The notes under the pieces were generated by a model that saw nothing but the letters and a program-made list of their open reading frames with translations, did no database searches and was not told the origin of the DNA. A stretch of 48,046 nt of DNA, taken from assembly GCA_003141715.1 (NCBI GenBank), contig PLNF01000105.1:1-48046 (forward strand), given 5' to 3'. Origin of the DNA: Bacteroidales bacterium (GTDB lineage: Bacteria > Bacteroidota > Bacteroidia > Bacteroidales > VadinHA17). Made by a program: the position numbers and the translations under genes. Of the stretch, positions 31,080 to 39,983 are shown one piece after another. How positions within the stretch are numbered: the stretch's first letter is position 1; every line of letters starts with the position of its first letter.

Positions 31080-33425
31080 ATGACAACAAGAATATGTTTT
31101 TTAATGATCATTTTCTCATTTTTGATCTTACGACCGGGTCTTTCTGAGAATGAAACACCAAAATCAGCAACTATAAGTGGTTTTATCAGGGATGCCAAAA
31201 CCGGTGAAACACTAACCGGCGCTGTAATTTATCCTAAAGAGAATCCGACAATAGGAATTACTTCAAATTCTTATGGATATTTTTCCCTAACACTTCCTAC
31301 CGGGGGATATTCATTAATAGTTCAATTCATGGGGTATAAAACCAAAATTATTCCGCTGGAATTAAAAGAGAACATGAAAGTTTCTTTTGATATGGAGGAA
31401 GAATCAATCGCTTTAGAGGAAATTACAATAACCGGTGAAAAAAATAATAATAATGTTGTGCAAAGTGAGTTGATATCAAAGATCAATGTTAAGGAAATTC
31501 AGAATATACCTGTTATTCTTGGCGAAAAGGATATTTTAAAAACCATTCAGCTGCTGCCCGGAGTAGCACCTGCCGGAGAGGGCAATGCAGGGTTTTATGT
31601 ACGCGGCGGAGGTGTTGACCAGAACCTTATCCTGCTTGACGAAGCACCGGTCTATAACCCATCACATTTACTTGGGTTCTTTTCAACTTTTAACTCCGAT
31701 GCTATAAAGGATATTACATTATATAAGGGCGGTTTCCCTGCAGAATATGGCGGGCGATTGTCATCGGTAGTTGACATTAAAATGAATGAAGGCAACAATA
31801 AGGAATACCATGTGTCAGGAGGCATCGGGCTTATCGCTTCACGTTTAGCTGTCGAGGGACCAATAGTTAAGAACAAAGGTTCCTTCATGATAGCTGCCCG
31901 TAGAACATATGCCGATCTTTTCCTTAAACTTCTTCCCCGTACCGGACCGGATTCCATTGCGAGTAAATCAACTCTTTATTTTTACGATCTGAACATGAAA
32001 GTCAATTATCAGTTTTCAGAAAAAGACCGGTTGTATTTTTCATGTTACTTCGGCAGGGATGATTTCAACCTTGGCGGTACCGTGGGTCTCAATTGGGGAA
32101 ATGTCACTGCCACAGCCAGATGGAACCACATTATCAACGATAAAATATTTTCCAACACTTCGTTGATTTACAGCAAGTATAGTTATAATTTTAATGTGGC
32201 TGTCGGCAGTAAAACCATGAATGTAATATCACAAATTCAGGACTGGAACCTGAAAGAGGACCTTAATTATTATCTGAATTCTAACAATACGATCAAATTT
32301 GGTTTCAATTCCATTTATCATACATTCGTTCCCAGTAAAGTTGACAGTACTGTTTTTTTCCACGTCAGATCTGTAGATAACCGCTATGCGCTGGAAAATG
32401 CGCTTTACATTTCCAATGAACAGACAATTTCACCTCATCTTAAGGCAACATACGGATTGCGCTATTCGCTTTTCAGTTCAATAGGGCCGGGTACAGTATA
32501 CACTTATGATCAGGTAGCGGATGTTGTGGATTCGGCAACATATCCTAAAGGAAAATTTTTCAATACATACGGTGGATTTGAACCAAGATTACTGGTGAAT
32601 TATATCATCAATGACTCAAGCTCGGTCAAAGTTTCATACGCAAGAACACGCCAATACATACATTTGTTATCGAACACAACTTCATCAACGCCATTTGATC
32701 TGTGGGTCCCGAGTAATATTAATATTTTACCGGAGATTGCTGATCAGTATACTCTTGGTTATTTCAGGAATTTTTCAAATAACATGTATGAAACATCAGT
32801 GGAAGTTTATTATAAAACTCTGCAAAACCAGATTGATTACCGTAACGGGGCCAATCTTATCCTGAATAACAAAGTGGAATCGCAATTGGTATTTGGGAAA
32901 GGATGGGGATATGGTGCTGAATTTCTGATCAGGAAAAAATATGGAAAACTGACAGGTTGGATAAGCTATACCTTATCCAGAGCGAAACGGAAATTCCCTG
33001 ATATCAATGAAGGCAACACATTCCTGGCAAAACAAGACAGACCAAATAACATAGCTATTGTTGGTATGTATGAGCTCAATCCGAAACTCACTTTTTCGGC
33101 CACATGGATTTTTATAAGCGGTAACCCTGTTACATTTCCAAGCGGCCGGTATGCTGTCGATGGCAATATTGTACCATATTATACCGAACGGAACGGTTAT
33201 CGGATGCCCGATTATCACAGGTTAGACATTGGTCTTACCTGGCAGCGGAAAAAAACCGCCTCATTTGAGAGTAACTGGAATTTCTCAATCTACAATGTTT
33301 ATGCACGTGCGAATGCTTACGCAATAAACTTTCAGCAGGATCCCAATGACCCCACGAAAATGCAGGCAGTGCAATTATCTCTCTTCAGGTTTGTTCCCGC
33401 CATTACCTATAATTTCAAGTTTTAA
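31080..33425 (+). CDS. TonB-dependent receptor with N-terminal carboxypeptidase-regulatory-like domain
   Basis: SGFIRDAKTGETLTGAVIYPKEN; ILKTIQLLPGVAPAGEGNAGFYVRGGGVDQNLILLDEAPVYN; C-terminal beta barrel. Confidence 0.93.
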   Translation: MTTRICFLMIIFSFLILRPGLSENETPKSATISGFIRDAKTGETLTGAVIYPKENPTIGITSNSYGYFSLTLPTGGYSLIVQFMGYKTKIIPLELKENMKVSFDMEEESIALEEITITGEKNNNNVVQSELISKINVKEIQNIPVILGEKDILKTIQLLPGVAPAGEGNAGFYVRGGGVDQNLILLDEAPVYNPSHLLGFFSTFNSDAIKDITLYKGGFPAEYGGRLSSVVDIKMNEGNNKEYHVSGGIGLIASRLAVEGPIVKNKGSFMIAARRTYADLFLKLLPRTGPDSIASKSTLYFYDLNMKVNYQFSEKDRLYFSCYFGRDDFNLGGTVGLNWGNVTATARWNHIINDKIFSNTSLIYSKYSYNFNVAVGSKTMNVISQIQDWNLKEDLNYYLNSNNTIKFGFNSIYHTFVPSKVDSTVFFHVRSVDNRYALENALYISNEQTISPHLKATYGLRYSLFSSIGPGTVYTYDQVADVVDSATYPKGKFFNTYGGFEPRLLVNYIINDSSSVKVSYARTRQYIHLLSNTTSSTPFDLWVPSNINILPEIADQYTLGYFRNFSNNMYETSVEVYYKTLQNQIDYRNGANLILNNKVESQLVFGKGWGYGAEFLIRKKYGKLTGWISYTLSRAKRKFPDINEGNTFLAKQDRPNNIAIVGMYELNPKLTFSATWIFISGNPVTFPSGRYAVDGNIVPYYTERNGYRMPDYHRLDIGLTWQRKKTASFESNWNFSIYNVYARANAYAINFQQDPNDPTKMQAVQLSLFRFVPAITYNFKF

Positions 33426-33438
33426 AAGGTAAACAGAA

Positions 33439-34296
33439 ATGAAAATAAGAACGAAAATATCACTTAAGGACGCACTCGAATTTTTTTTATCATTGGTAAC
33501 TATTTTTGTATTCCAGGGTTGTGAGAAAGTTATCAATGTAGATCTGAACGAAGCTGCACCACATATAGTTATCGAAGGGTTGATTTACGACACACGAGGT
33601 CCTTATACGGTCACAATAAGTAAATCAGGGAGTTATTTTAACCAGCCTGTTTTGCAAACGGTTTCAGGAGCACAGGTTATAATAACTGACAGTTATGGTA
33701 TAACCGAAACTTTAAACGAAACAGCATCCGGCGTTTATATTACTTCAAAAACAAGGGGAATTCCGGGAAGAACATACACTTTAAAAGTTATATCCGACGA
33801 CCAGGAATATGATGGGACTTCAACTATGTTCAGTCATGTCAATATCGATTCTTTGAGCCTGGTAAAAAACCAGTTACAACGTTTAGATCTCGGTGAGAAC
33901 ACTCATAACCAAACTCATGTTGATATTCATTGTTTTTTCAAAGATCCCGAAGAAAAGAACTTTTACAGGATAAAAGTTCTTAAGAATGATTCCATTAATA
34001 CCCAGAGCTACAGGCTGTATGATGATCAATATACAAATGGCGAGGAAACCGAACTGCGTGCAGCAAATGCAACGGTAGGCGACACTTTCAGGATTGAGCT
34101 TTTATCCCTCGATCAGCAAACATATGGGTATTACCGGACCCTCGCGGACCTGCTTTATTCTAATCCCATCTTCGGGTCAACACCTGCCAATCCGAATACT
34201 AATCTCAGCAATGGCGCATTAGGTTACTTCGGGGCATGTGCTGTTTCATCCAAAACGATCATTATTACGGATTCCATGATCAATTCAGTAAAATAA
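33439..34296 (+). CDS. DUF4249-like lipoprotein
   Basis: FQGCEKVINVDLNEAAPHIVIEGLI; partner position after TonB receptor. Confidence 0.85.
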   Translation: MKIRTKISLKDALEFFLSLVTIFVFQGCEKVINVDLNEAAPHIVIEGLIYDTRGPYTVTISKSGSYFNQPVLQTVSGAQVIITDSYGITETLNETASGVYITSKTRGIPGRTYTLKVISDDQEYDGTSTMFSHVNIDSLSLVKNQLQRLDLGENTHNQTHVDIHCFFKDPEEKNFYRIKVLKNDSINTQSYRLYDDQYTNGEETELRAANATVGDTFRIELLSLDQQTYGYYRTLADLLYSNPIFGSTPANPNTNLSNGALGYFGACAVSSKTIIITDSMINSVK

Positions 34297-34353
34297 ATTG
34301 AATTTTTGGTTTTGTTTTAATGAATTCACCGGCTGGCTTAATTATAATTTTTA

Positions 34354-34442
34354 TTGCCACGAATGTGGCAAAATATGAATAACCCCCGGTGTCAAACGGG
34401 GGTACTTGCCTAACAATATGACCTCAAGCCCCGAAGGGGCTT
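34354..34442. repeat. Three-hairpin intergenic repeat: TTGCCAC-GAAT-GTGGCAA, CCCCCG-N8-CGGGGG, AAGCCCC-GAA-GGGGCTT
   Basis: Direct inspection; between convergent genes. Confidence 0.8.
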
Positions 34443-34486
34443 AACAGTGTAATATCCAGCTCTTTCAGAGCCAGAGGAATAAGTTA

Positions 34487-35221
34487 CTATTTCTTCAGAC
34501 TTGCTTTTGAAAAAATATACTCGGGAATTTTGGTATTGAACTCAATTTCCATTATCTGGAACTCAGTTCCATCACCCTCTTTAAGTACATCTTTAAATAA
34601 TATTTTTTCAGGATACCACCTTCCTTGTATTTGCTTTACATCAGATAGTTCCATCCTTTTAAGCAGAACGCCGCTTTTCGCATAAAGTTCTTTCTTTAAA
34701 GGGATGAAACGGTTTTTATCCACCCATACTTTTTGGGTCTGATAAGCCACATCGGGAGTATTTGCAGTAAGAGCAATGACCCAGCAATCGCGGTCTGAAA
34801 CTTTTTCTTCTCCTTCTGTTTTACCTATATAGTGATTAAGAAGGTGTGGGTCTTCCATCATATCTTCGTATGACAGATCAGAGCCCATTACGGACTGCCT
34901 CAGCATATGCCCCGAAATCTGGATTATCCTGTCGGTTTCAGGTGAAAAGATCCAAAGCTGATCATCAAGTTTAAGCATTTTAGTCCCCTGTTCGCGTGGA
35001 GGGGACAGGTACTCTGTATATGATTTTTTCTCACCCATACTCCAAGATTTGGATTCAATAGTACGGGTATTTCTGGGGTTATGTATTATCATTTTTGAAG
35101 TAAAAACCCTGCTATCTGCCGACATGTTTTTATCTACTTTTTCTATTATTTCCCTGGCTGAAGGATTCTGTGCATTTAATGAAACACACAGCATAAATAC
35201 AGGTATAATTATTTTTTTCAT
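34487..35221 (-). CDS. LolA-like outer-membrane lipoprotein-sorting protein
   Basis: Signal peptide; SKMIIHNPRNTRTIESKSWSMGEKKSYTEYLSPPREQGTKMLKLDDQLWIFSPETDRIIQISGHMLRQSVMGSDLSYEDMM. Confidence 0.88.
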   Translation of the reverse strand: MKKIIIPVFMLCVSLNAQNPSAREIIEKVDKNMSADSRVFTSKMIIHNPRNTRTIESKSWSMGEKKSYTEYLSPPREQGTKMLKLDDQLWIFSPETDRIIQISGHMLRQSVMGSDLSYEDMMEDPHLLNHYIGKTEGEEKVSDRDCWVIALTANTPDVAYQTQKVWVDKNRFIPLKKELYAKSGVLLKRMELSDVKQIQGRWYPEKILFKDVLKEGDGTEFQIMEIEFNTKIPEYIFSKASLKK

Positions 35222-36492
35222 GCTTCTAATTCTTTAAATAATTGAGCTGTTTTGCGTTTGTAAATTCCTATCCCCGAAAGCATTGTGCCGATAACCGTAG
35301 ACAATAGTCCGGGAATAAATCCAATAAAAAATGCAGCAGAGGTAATCTGGGTATGAAAGACTGCCGGCATTAGTATTGTTGCATTTTTCAGCATTGAACT
35401 AAGATCGAGTCCATGTTTCTGCATATATAGTGATATAAGCAGACCGATCGATGTACCAATGAATGAACCAATAAGGCCTATAAGAATTGACTCATATATC
35501 ATGGTTTTGTATATATGCGAATAATCCTCGCCTATTGCCAGTCTGATTCCAAATTCCGGATATCTTCTTAGTCCACCCAATAAACCTGCATTCCATAAAA
35601 CCAGTGACATAGACAGCACAAATATAAATACAGCGAAGGCTCCAATGCCCTTGATCTCGTCTATCATGTCGCCCAGGCTGTTTTGTTGACGCAGGGTAAT
35701 AATAACCGGAGCATATTCATCGTTCGAAACCGGGAAGAGTCTGTTAAACCTGGCAACCACCTGGCCTATTTTCTCTTCATCATAATAATTATCTTTCAGA
35801 TATCCGACTATCTCGCCTGCTGCATTATCCATATCCAACGCATTGCGAACATCTTTAAGATCTACGATGACTGAACCCTGGTCCATAGGGCCGGTTCCAA
35901 AAACTATTGTACCACTGACAGTGTAATTAGACATTGCCATGCTTCCGTTCATGGTAGAGCCAATAAGAGTTACTGTATCACCAGGGTTTACTTTAAGCTT
36001 CCTGGAAAACTCTTCGCTCATCAGAATCTCTCTTGAATGAACGGGAAGTCTTCCTCTTCGTAAAGATTTTTCGAGATTGAACCGTTCGATTTCAGAATGA
36101 TCACCGGAAAGCATATCGATACCAAAGCCTACGGCCGGACCCTGTGCCCGGGTCTCACCCTTAGAATCAGGGGCATCAATAAGCCCGCCAAAATGAATTC
36201 GCTGACCCCATTTCATATCAGGAAACTCTTTTTTCAACTTGGTAAGGAGAGTATCAACACCAATAAGAGCGAGATCATTGGGTATCTGGTCAACGTTCTT
36301 TGCATAAGCTGCAGTCATAATCTTCACATGACCGGCATTGAAGCGTGCATTTAATTCTATGCTGTCGTTCAGAATGCCCCTTAACCAGCAAAACAGAAAT
36401 ACGGTAAGCATTACCCCTATGATAACAATAACAACCGGAAGAAGGCTTCGTTGCTTATCTCTTAATATTCCTCGCAGCAAAAACCTGATCAT
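35218..36492 (-). CDS. ABC transporter permease, FtsX/LolC-E-like
   Basis: N-terminal TM, periplasmic domain, three C-terminal TMs; overlaps neighbours. Confidence 0.88.
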   Translation of the reverse strand: MIRFLLRGILRDKQRSLLPVVIVIIGVMLTVFLFCWLRGILNDSIELNARFNAGHVKIMTAAYAKNVDQIPNDLALIGVDTLLTKLKKEFPDMKWGQRIHFGGLIDAPDSKGETRAQGPAVGFGIDMLSGDHSEIERFNLEKSLRRGRLPVHSREILMSEEFSRKLKVNPGDTVTLIGSTMNGSMAMSNYTVSGTIVFGTGPMDQGSVIVDLKDVRNALDMDNAAGEIVGYLKDNYYDEEKIGQVVARFNRLFPVSNDEYAPVIITLRQQNSLGDMIDEIKGIGAFAVFIFVLSMSLVLWNAGLLGGLRRYPEFGIRLAIGEDYSHIYKTMIYESILIGLIGSFIGTSIGLLISLYMQKHGLDLSSMLKNATILMPAVFHTQITSAAFFIGFIPGLLSTVIGTMLSGIGIYKRKTAQLFKELEA

Positions 36493-37664
36493 TGTATTTT
36501 CCCCCTTAAAGCTTCTGTTGGTTTCATTTTGGCAATCTTTCGTGAAGGCAAATAGCTTACAATGGTTGTTGTAAGCATGATGAGAATAATAGTTGTGACA
36601 ACCAGTCCCAGACTATAAGCGGGATAAATTTTATCTGCTACAGCCAGTCCAAAACCTTTGCTGCCTCCTGGTATTGACAATCCCCTGCTGGCCTGTAAGG
36701 CAAGCAAGGGTATTCCATAAACTGCCGCGAGAAGACCCGCCAGTATCGAGTTAAGCGATCCCTCTATTGTAAACAAACCTACAACCTCTGTACGTGTCAT
36801 TCCAAGGGCAATGTAAGTACCTATTTCTTTTTGCCTTCTGAAGATGGACAATACTTGTGTGTCAAAAATAGCAAGCATGGCAAGACTTAGCAGGATGATG
36901 TACATCACCAACCCTCCTGCCGATTTCATTTTAATCATATCGGTAATGGATTTTAGCAGAACTTCATTGTTCCTGAATTTCCATCCCTCAGCAAGAATAC
37001 TGCCCTGTTCCTCTTTATTCGAAACAATAATAGTGGCTTCACCTGGCATTCCCATCATCTTTTGCAGATGATCAAGCGGAACCCAGATCTGGCCCATATC
37101 GACGGTAGGCACGTCGGAATCAAAAATTCCAATTATTTTTATGTTGTTTGCATCGAAAGTACCATGTACGTCTCGCCACCGAAGGGTAATTAAATCACCC
37201 TCCTTAATCTCGTTATCAGTTGCTGTATTTCTGCCAATTAATGCTGGTATTTCATCACTGTTTTTAATAAATAATGAACTGGGTATTTTTAACAACTTCT
37301 GGTTTGAACTGATTCCCTTGATCAGAATACTTTGAATACGACCACGTGGATAGATTGTCCCTTGTGTTATAAGTATGGGTGCAATATTTCCGGTTGAGAC
37401 AAGGGAATCCAGGGCTGAAGGAATTTTTGCATGAGCTTCAGTCAAAGAGAAAGGATCGTAGGGATCATAGCTGGCCTGCCAATACTGGCCCCCTCCTGTT
37501 TCCCAGCTTATAGTTTCGTTTTTTGCCTGTCTGTCCCATCCGTCCAGCAAACCTTTGTGCCATATAATAATCAGGAATGAGAAAGAGAGCACAATCACAT
37601 TGAGCCAGGTTCTCATGCCTGCCCCAATAAGATTCTTTGCTGCGAGTTTAAATAGCAGTTTCAT
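36489..37664 (-). CDS. ABC transporter permease, FtsX/MacB-like
   Basis: RRQKEIGTYIALGMTRTEVVGLFTIEGSL motif; C-terminal IAKMKPTEALRG. Confidence 0.9.
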   Translation of the reverse strand: MKLLFKLAAKNLIGAGMRTWLNVIVLSFSFLIIIWHKGLLDGWDRQAKNETISWETGGGQYWQASYDPYDPFSLTEAHAKIPSALDSLVSTGNIAPILITQGTIYPRGRIQSILIKGISSNQKLLKIPSSLFIKNSDEIPALIGRNTATDNEIKEGDLITLRWRDVHGTFDANNIKIIGIFDSDVPTVDMGQIWVPLDHLQKMMGMPGEATIIVSNKEEQGSILAEGWKFRNNEVLLKSITDMIKMKSAGGLVMYIILLSLAMLAIFDTQVLSIFRRQKEIGTYIALGMTRTEVVGLFTIEGSLNSILAGLLAAVYGIPLLALQASRGLSIPGGSKGFGLAVADKIYPAYSLGLVVTTIILIMLTTTIVSYLPSRKIAKMKPTEALRGKIQ

Positions 37665-37675
37665 GCTTTCAGGAA

Positions 37676-38374
37676 TTAATTGTTCGTGAATTCATCCTTT
37701 GCAACTTTTCCGTCGATCAGGGAAATCTTTCGTCTTAGATACCCAATTACCTTATCATCATGTGTAGCGAAAATGAATGTTGTATTGAATTCCTTGTTCA
37801 GCTGAACCATGGTTTTGAGAATATGATGTGAGTTTGCTGCATCGAGGTTTGCTGTGGGCTCATCTGCAAGGACTATTTCAGGTTTCTTCACCATTGCCCT
37901 TGCTATGGCTACTCTCTGGCATTCGCCACCCGAGAGCTGTGCAGGTTTTGATTTTGCCTTATCAGTAAGACCAAGCCACTCAAGTGAATCCATCACCATT
38001 CTCCTGCGTTGACTGTCATCGAATCTGAGCAGGAGAAGTGGGAATTCAACATTTTCGAAAACAGTATAAACGGGAAGAAGATTATAACTTTGAAAAATAA
38101 ATCCAAGCCGCGATCTTCTCAGCAGGGCGGCCTGTTTTACATTCAGGTCGCTTATCGACTGCCCGAGTACCACGGCTCTGCCTTCCGAGGGAGAATCGAG
38201 GGAACCAATAATATTCAATAGTGTTGTTTTCCCGCTGCCACTGGGACCGACAACACCTGTAAACTCCGCTTTCCCGATTGTAAGGTCAATTCCATTCAGA
38301 GCTGTGAATCTGCCACTCATGGTGAGAAAGTGCTTTTTGAGGGCTTCAATTGTGATAAGTGTTGAGTTTTCCAT
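37676..38374 (-). CDS. ABC transporter ATP-binding protein, LolD/MacB-like
   Basis: GPSGSGKTTLLNIIGSLD, LSGGECQRVAIARAMVKKPEIVLADEPTANLD. Confidence 0.95.
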   Translation of the reverse strand: MENSTLITIEALKKHFLTMSGRFTALNGIDLTIGKAEFTGVVGPSGSGKTTLLNIIGSLDSPSEGRAVVLGQSISDLNVKQAALLRRSRLGFIFQSYNLLPVYTVFENVEFPLLLLRFDDSQRRRMVMDSLEWLGLTDKAKSKPAQLSGGECQRVAIARAMVKKPEIVLADEPTANLDAANSHHILKTMVQLNKEFNTTFIFATHDDKVIGYLRRKISLIDGKVAKDEFTNN

Positions 38375-38383
38375 GATATTTAT

Positions 38384-39535
38384 TCAAAAGTTAAAAACTG
38401 CCATAAACTGCATTCCTTTTCCGGAAAACATATTATTTCCGGATATGTTATTATAGATTGCAAATTTCTCGGGATTCCAGAAGAGGAAAAGATAATAAGT
38501 CCAGTTATCGCTTTGTCTTTGCAGATTAATAAACCGGTACCATGATTTATCGGTCCAGTTGTAGTAAATAATGCTTCCGATTTTGTTAATTCCAACCGGG
38601 TAATTTACTGTAAGTGATGAGAATGTCTGATTTATACTCGGATTAAATATCTCTTCGGCAGTGCTGTATCTGAAAAATTCCGATGATACATATAATCCGT
38701 TTCCGATACCGAAGGTATAGTCAATGCCGAGGGTGAATAATTTGGTCCATGGCTGGAAATAAGCAGAATCGAGTGTGCTGTGGGTGAGGGAATACTCTGC
38801 CCATACTCCGGGGCCGATATCCCACTTACCATCCAGTCCGATCTTATTTTCCGGATAATTCGCGGCTCCATGAATCTCGGCCGGATTTAATACTCCGGCT
38901 AAATCAGCAGTCCGGTGATTATATGATATGGCAACTTCGCCTTTAGGAACAGGGAATTGCATCCTGCCTCCGAACTCCGGAATTTTTCTGACTGTCGGAA
39001 CTGTTTCCCAACCCATGGTTTTATCATTTCCCCATAGAATCCATAACCATGCATTCGCATTATTCTGGAAATAGTATCTGCCAAGGAGCCCATATACACC
39101 GGGTGTAAGTTGAAGGGGATCGCGGGGGTCCATACTGTCAAACCACATGAGGGGACGAAGCATAGTTGCCGAACCAAAATTAATTTTTTGCAGTCCGGCC
39201 CTGATCTCAAATCGTTCGGTACTGAGTCTGAGCCAAAGCCGATAGGGTTTGATTCCATAATCTGACCCAATGTTTTTCCAATCAGTAAACTGATAATCCA
39301 GATTGCTGTTAAAAGATATCTCAGAGTCAAATTTCAGATTATTCTTCCATTGTTTTCCAATAGAAACTGAAGGTATAAATCTTGCCCCGGTCTGCCATTG
39401 CAGCGGGGTGGAAAAGTTTAATCCCGAATATGCATCCAACTGTCCCTTCAATTTAAAAAAAGTACTATCCTGTGCATGCAGAGGAGCAGGAGATATTAAA
39501 AAAAGGAGAAAGATGCTGAGTTTAATTTGTTTCAT
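38384..39535 (-). CDS. Outer-membrane beta-barrel/porin-like protein linked to the ABC cluster
   Basis: Signal peptide MKQIKLSIFLLFLISPAPLHAQ; alternating strands ending in GKGMQFMAVFNF. Confidence 0.78.
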   Translation of the reverse strand: MKQIKLSIFLLFLISPAPLHAQDSTFFKLKGQLDAYSGLNFSTPLQWQTGARFIPSVSIGKQWKNNLKFDSEISFNSNLDYQFTDWKNIGSDYGIKPYRLWLRLSTERFEIRAGLQKINFGSATMLRPLMWFDSMDPRDPLQLTPGVYGLLGRYYFQNNANAWLWILWGNDKTMGWETVPTVRKIPEFGGRMQFPVPKGEVAISYNHRTADLAGVLNPAEIHGAANYPENKIGLDGKWDIGPGVWAEYSLTHSTLDSAYFQPWTKLFTLGIDYTFGIGNGLYVSSEFFRYSTAEEIFNPSINQTFSSLTVNYPVGINKIGSIIYYNWTDKSWYRFINLQRQSDNWTYYLFLFWNPEKFAIYNNISGNNMFSGKGMQFMAVFNF

Positions 39536-39884
39536 TTAACCTGTACTTTTCTTACCGGCAGAATTCATAGAAGAAGAAGTTCCCTATTTCTGATATCACA
39601 TGCTCAGGATCAAGACATTACGAATTTTAAAAAAGTATACAAATATAATATAAAAGTACAAATATCGTATAAAGGATGTTCAATAGATTTTTTTTAGGCT
39701 ATCTATTAATATAATAATATTCCAGGAGATTTTTCGCTGGCGCCCGGAATGAATCCGCGTAGAAGATGAACCAGATGAGACCAAAATCAATGCATTTATA
39801 TGCATAATTACCGATAGTCACTTAAACCAATTCAAATATTATGTTTAACTTTAGTATGATAAGTGGATGTTGAAAGTCAGATAA

Positions 39885-39931
39885 AAGTATTGCATAAGTT
39901 TGTATTTCAGTGCATTAATAATGCAATACTT
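39885..39931. promoter_or_regulatory. 11-bp inverted repeat AAGTATTGCAT...ATGCAATACTT spanning a TAAGTTTG -7-like element (39895-39902) upstream of the integrase
   Basis: Arms 39885-39895 and 39921-39931 match perfectly; nested TGCATT-AAT-AATGCA at 39911-39925; TTG at 39870. Confidence 0.6.
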
Positions 39932-39983
39932 CTGTGACTGACGAGGCAGTGGCGTAGACAGTGCTAACTAAATTTCTCGCTGT

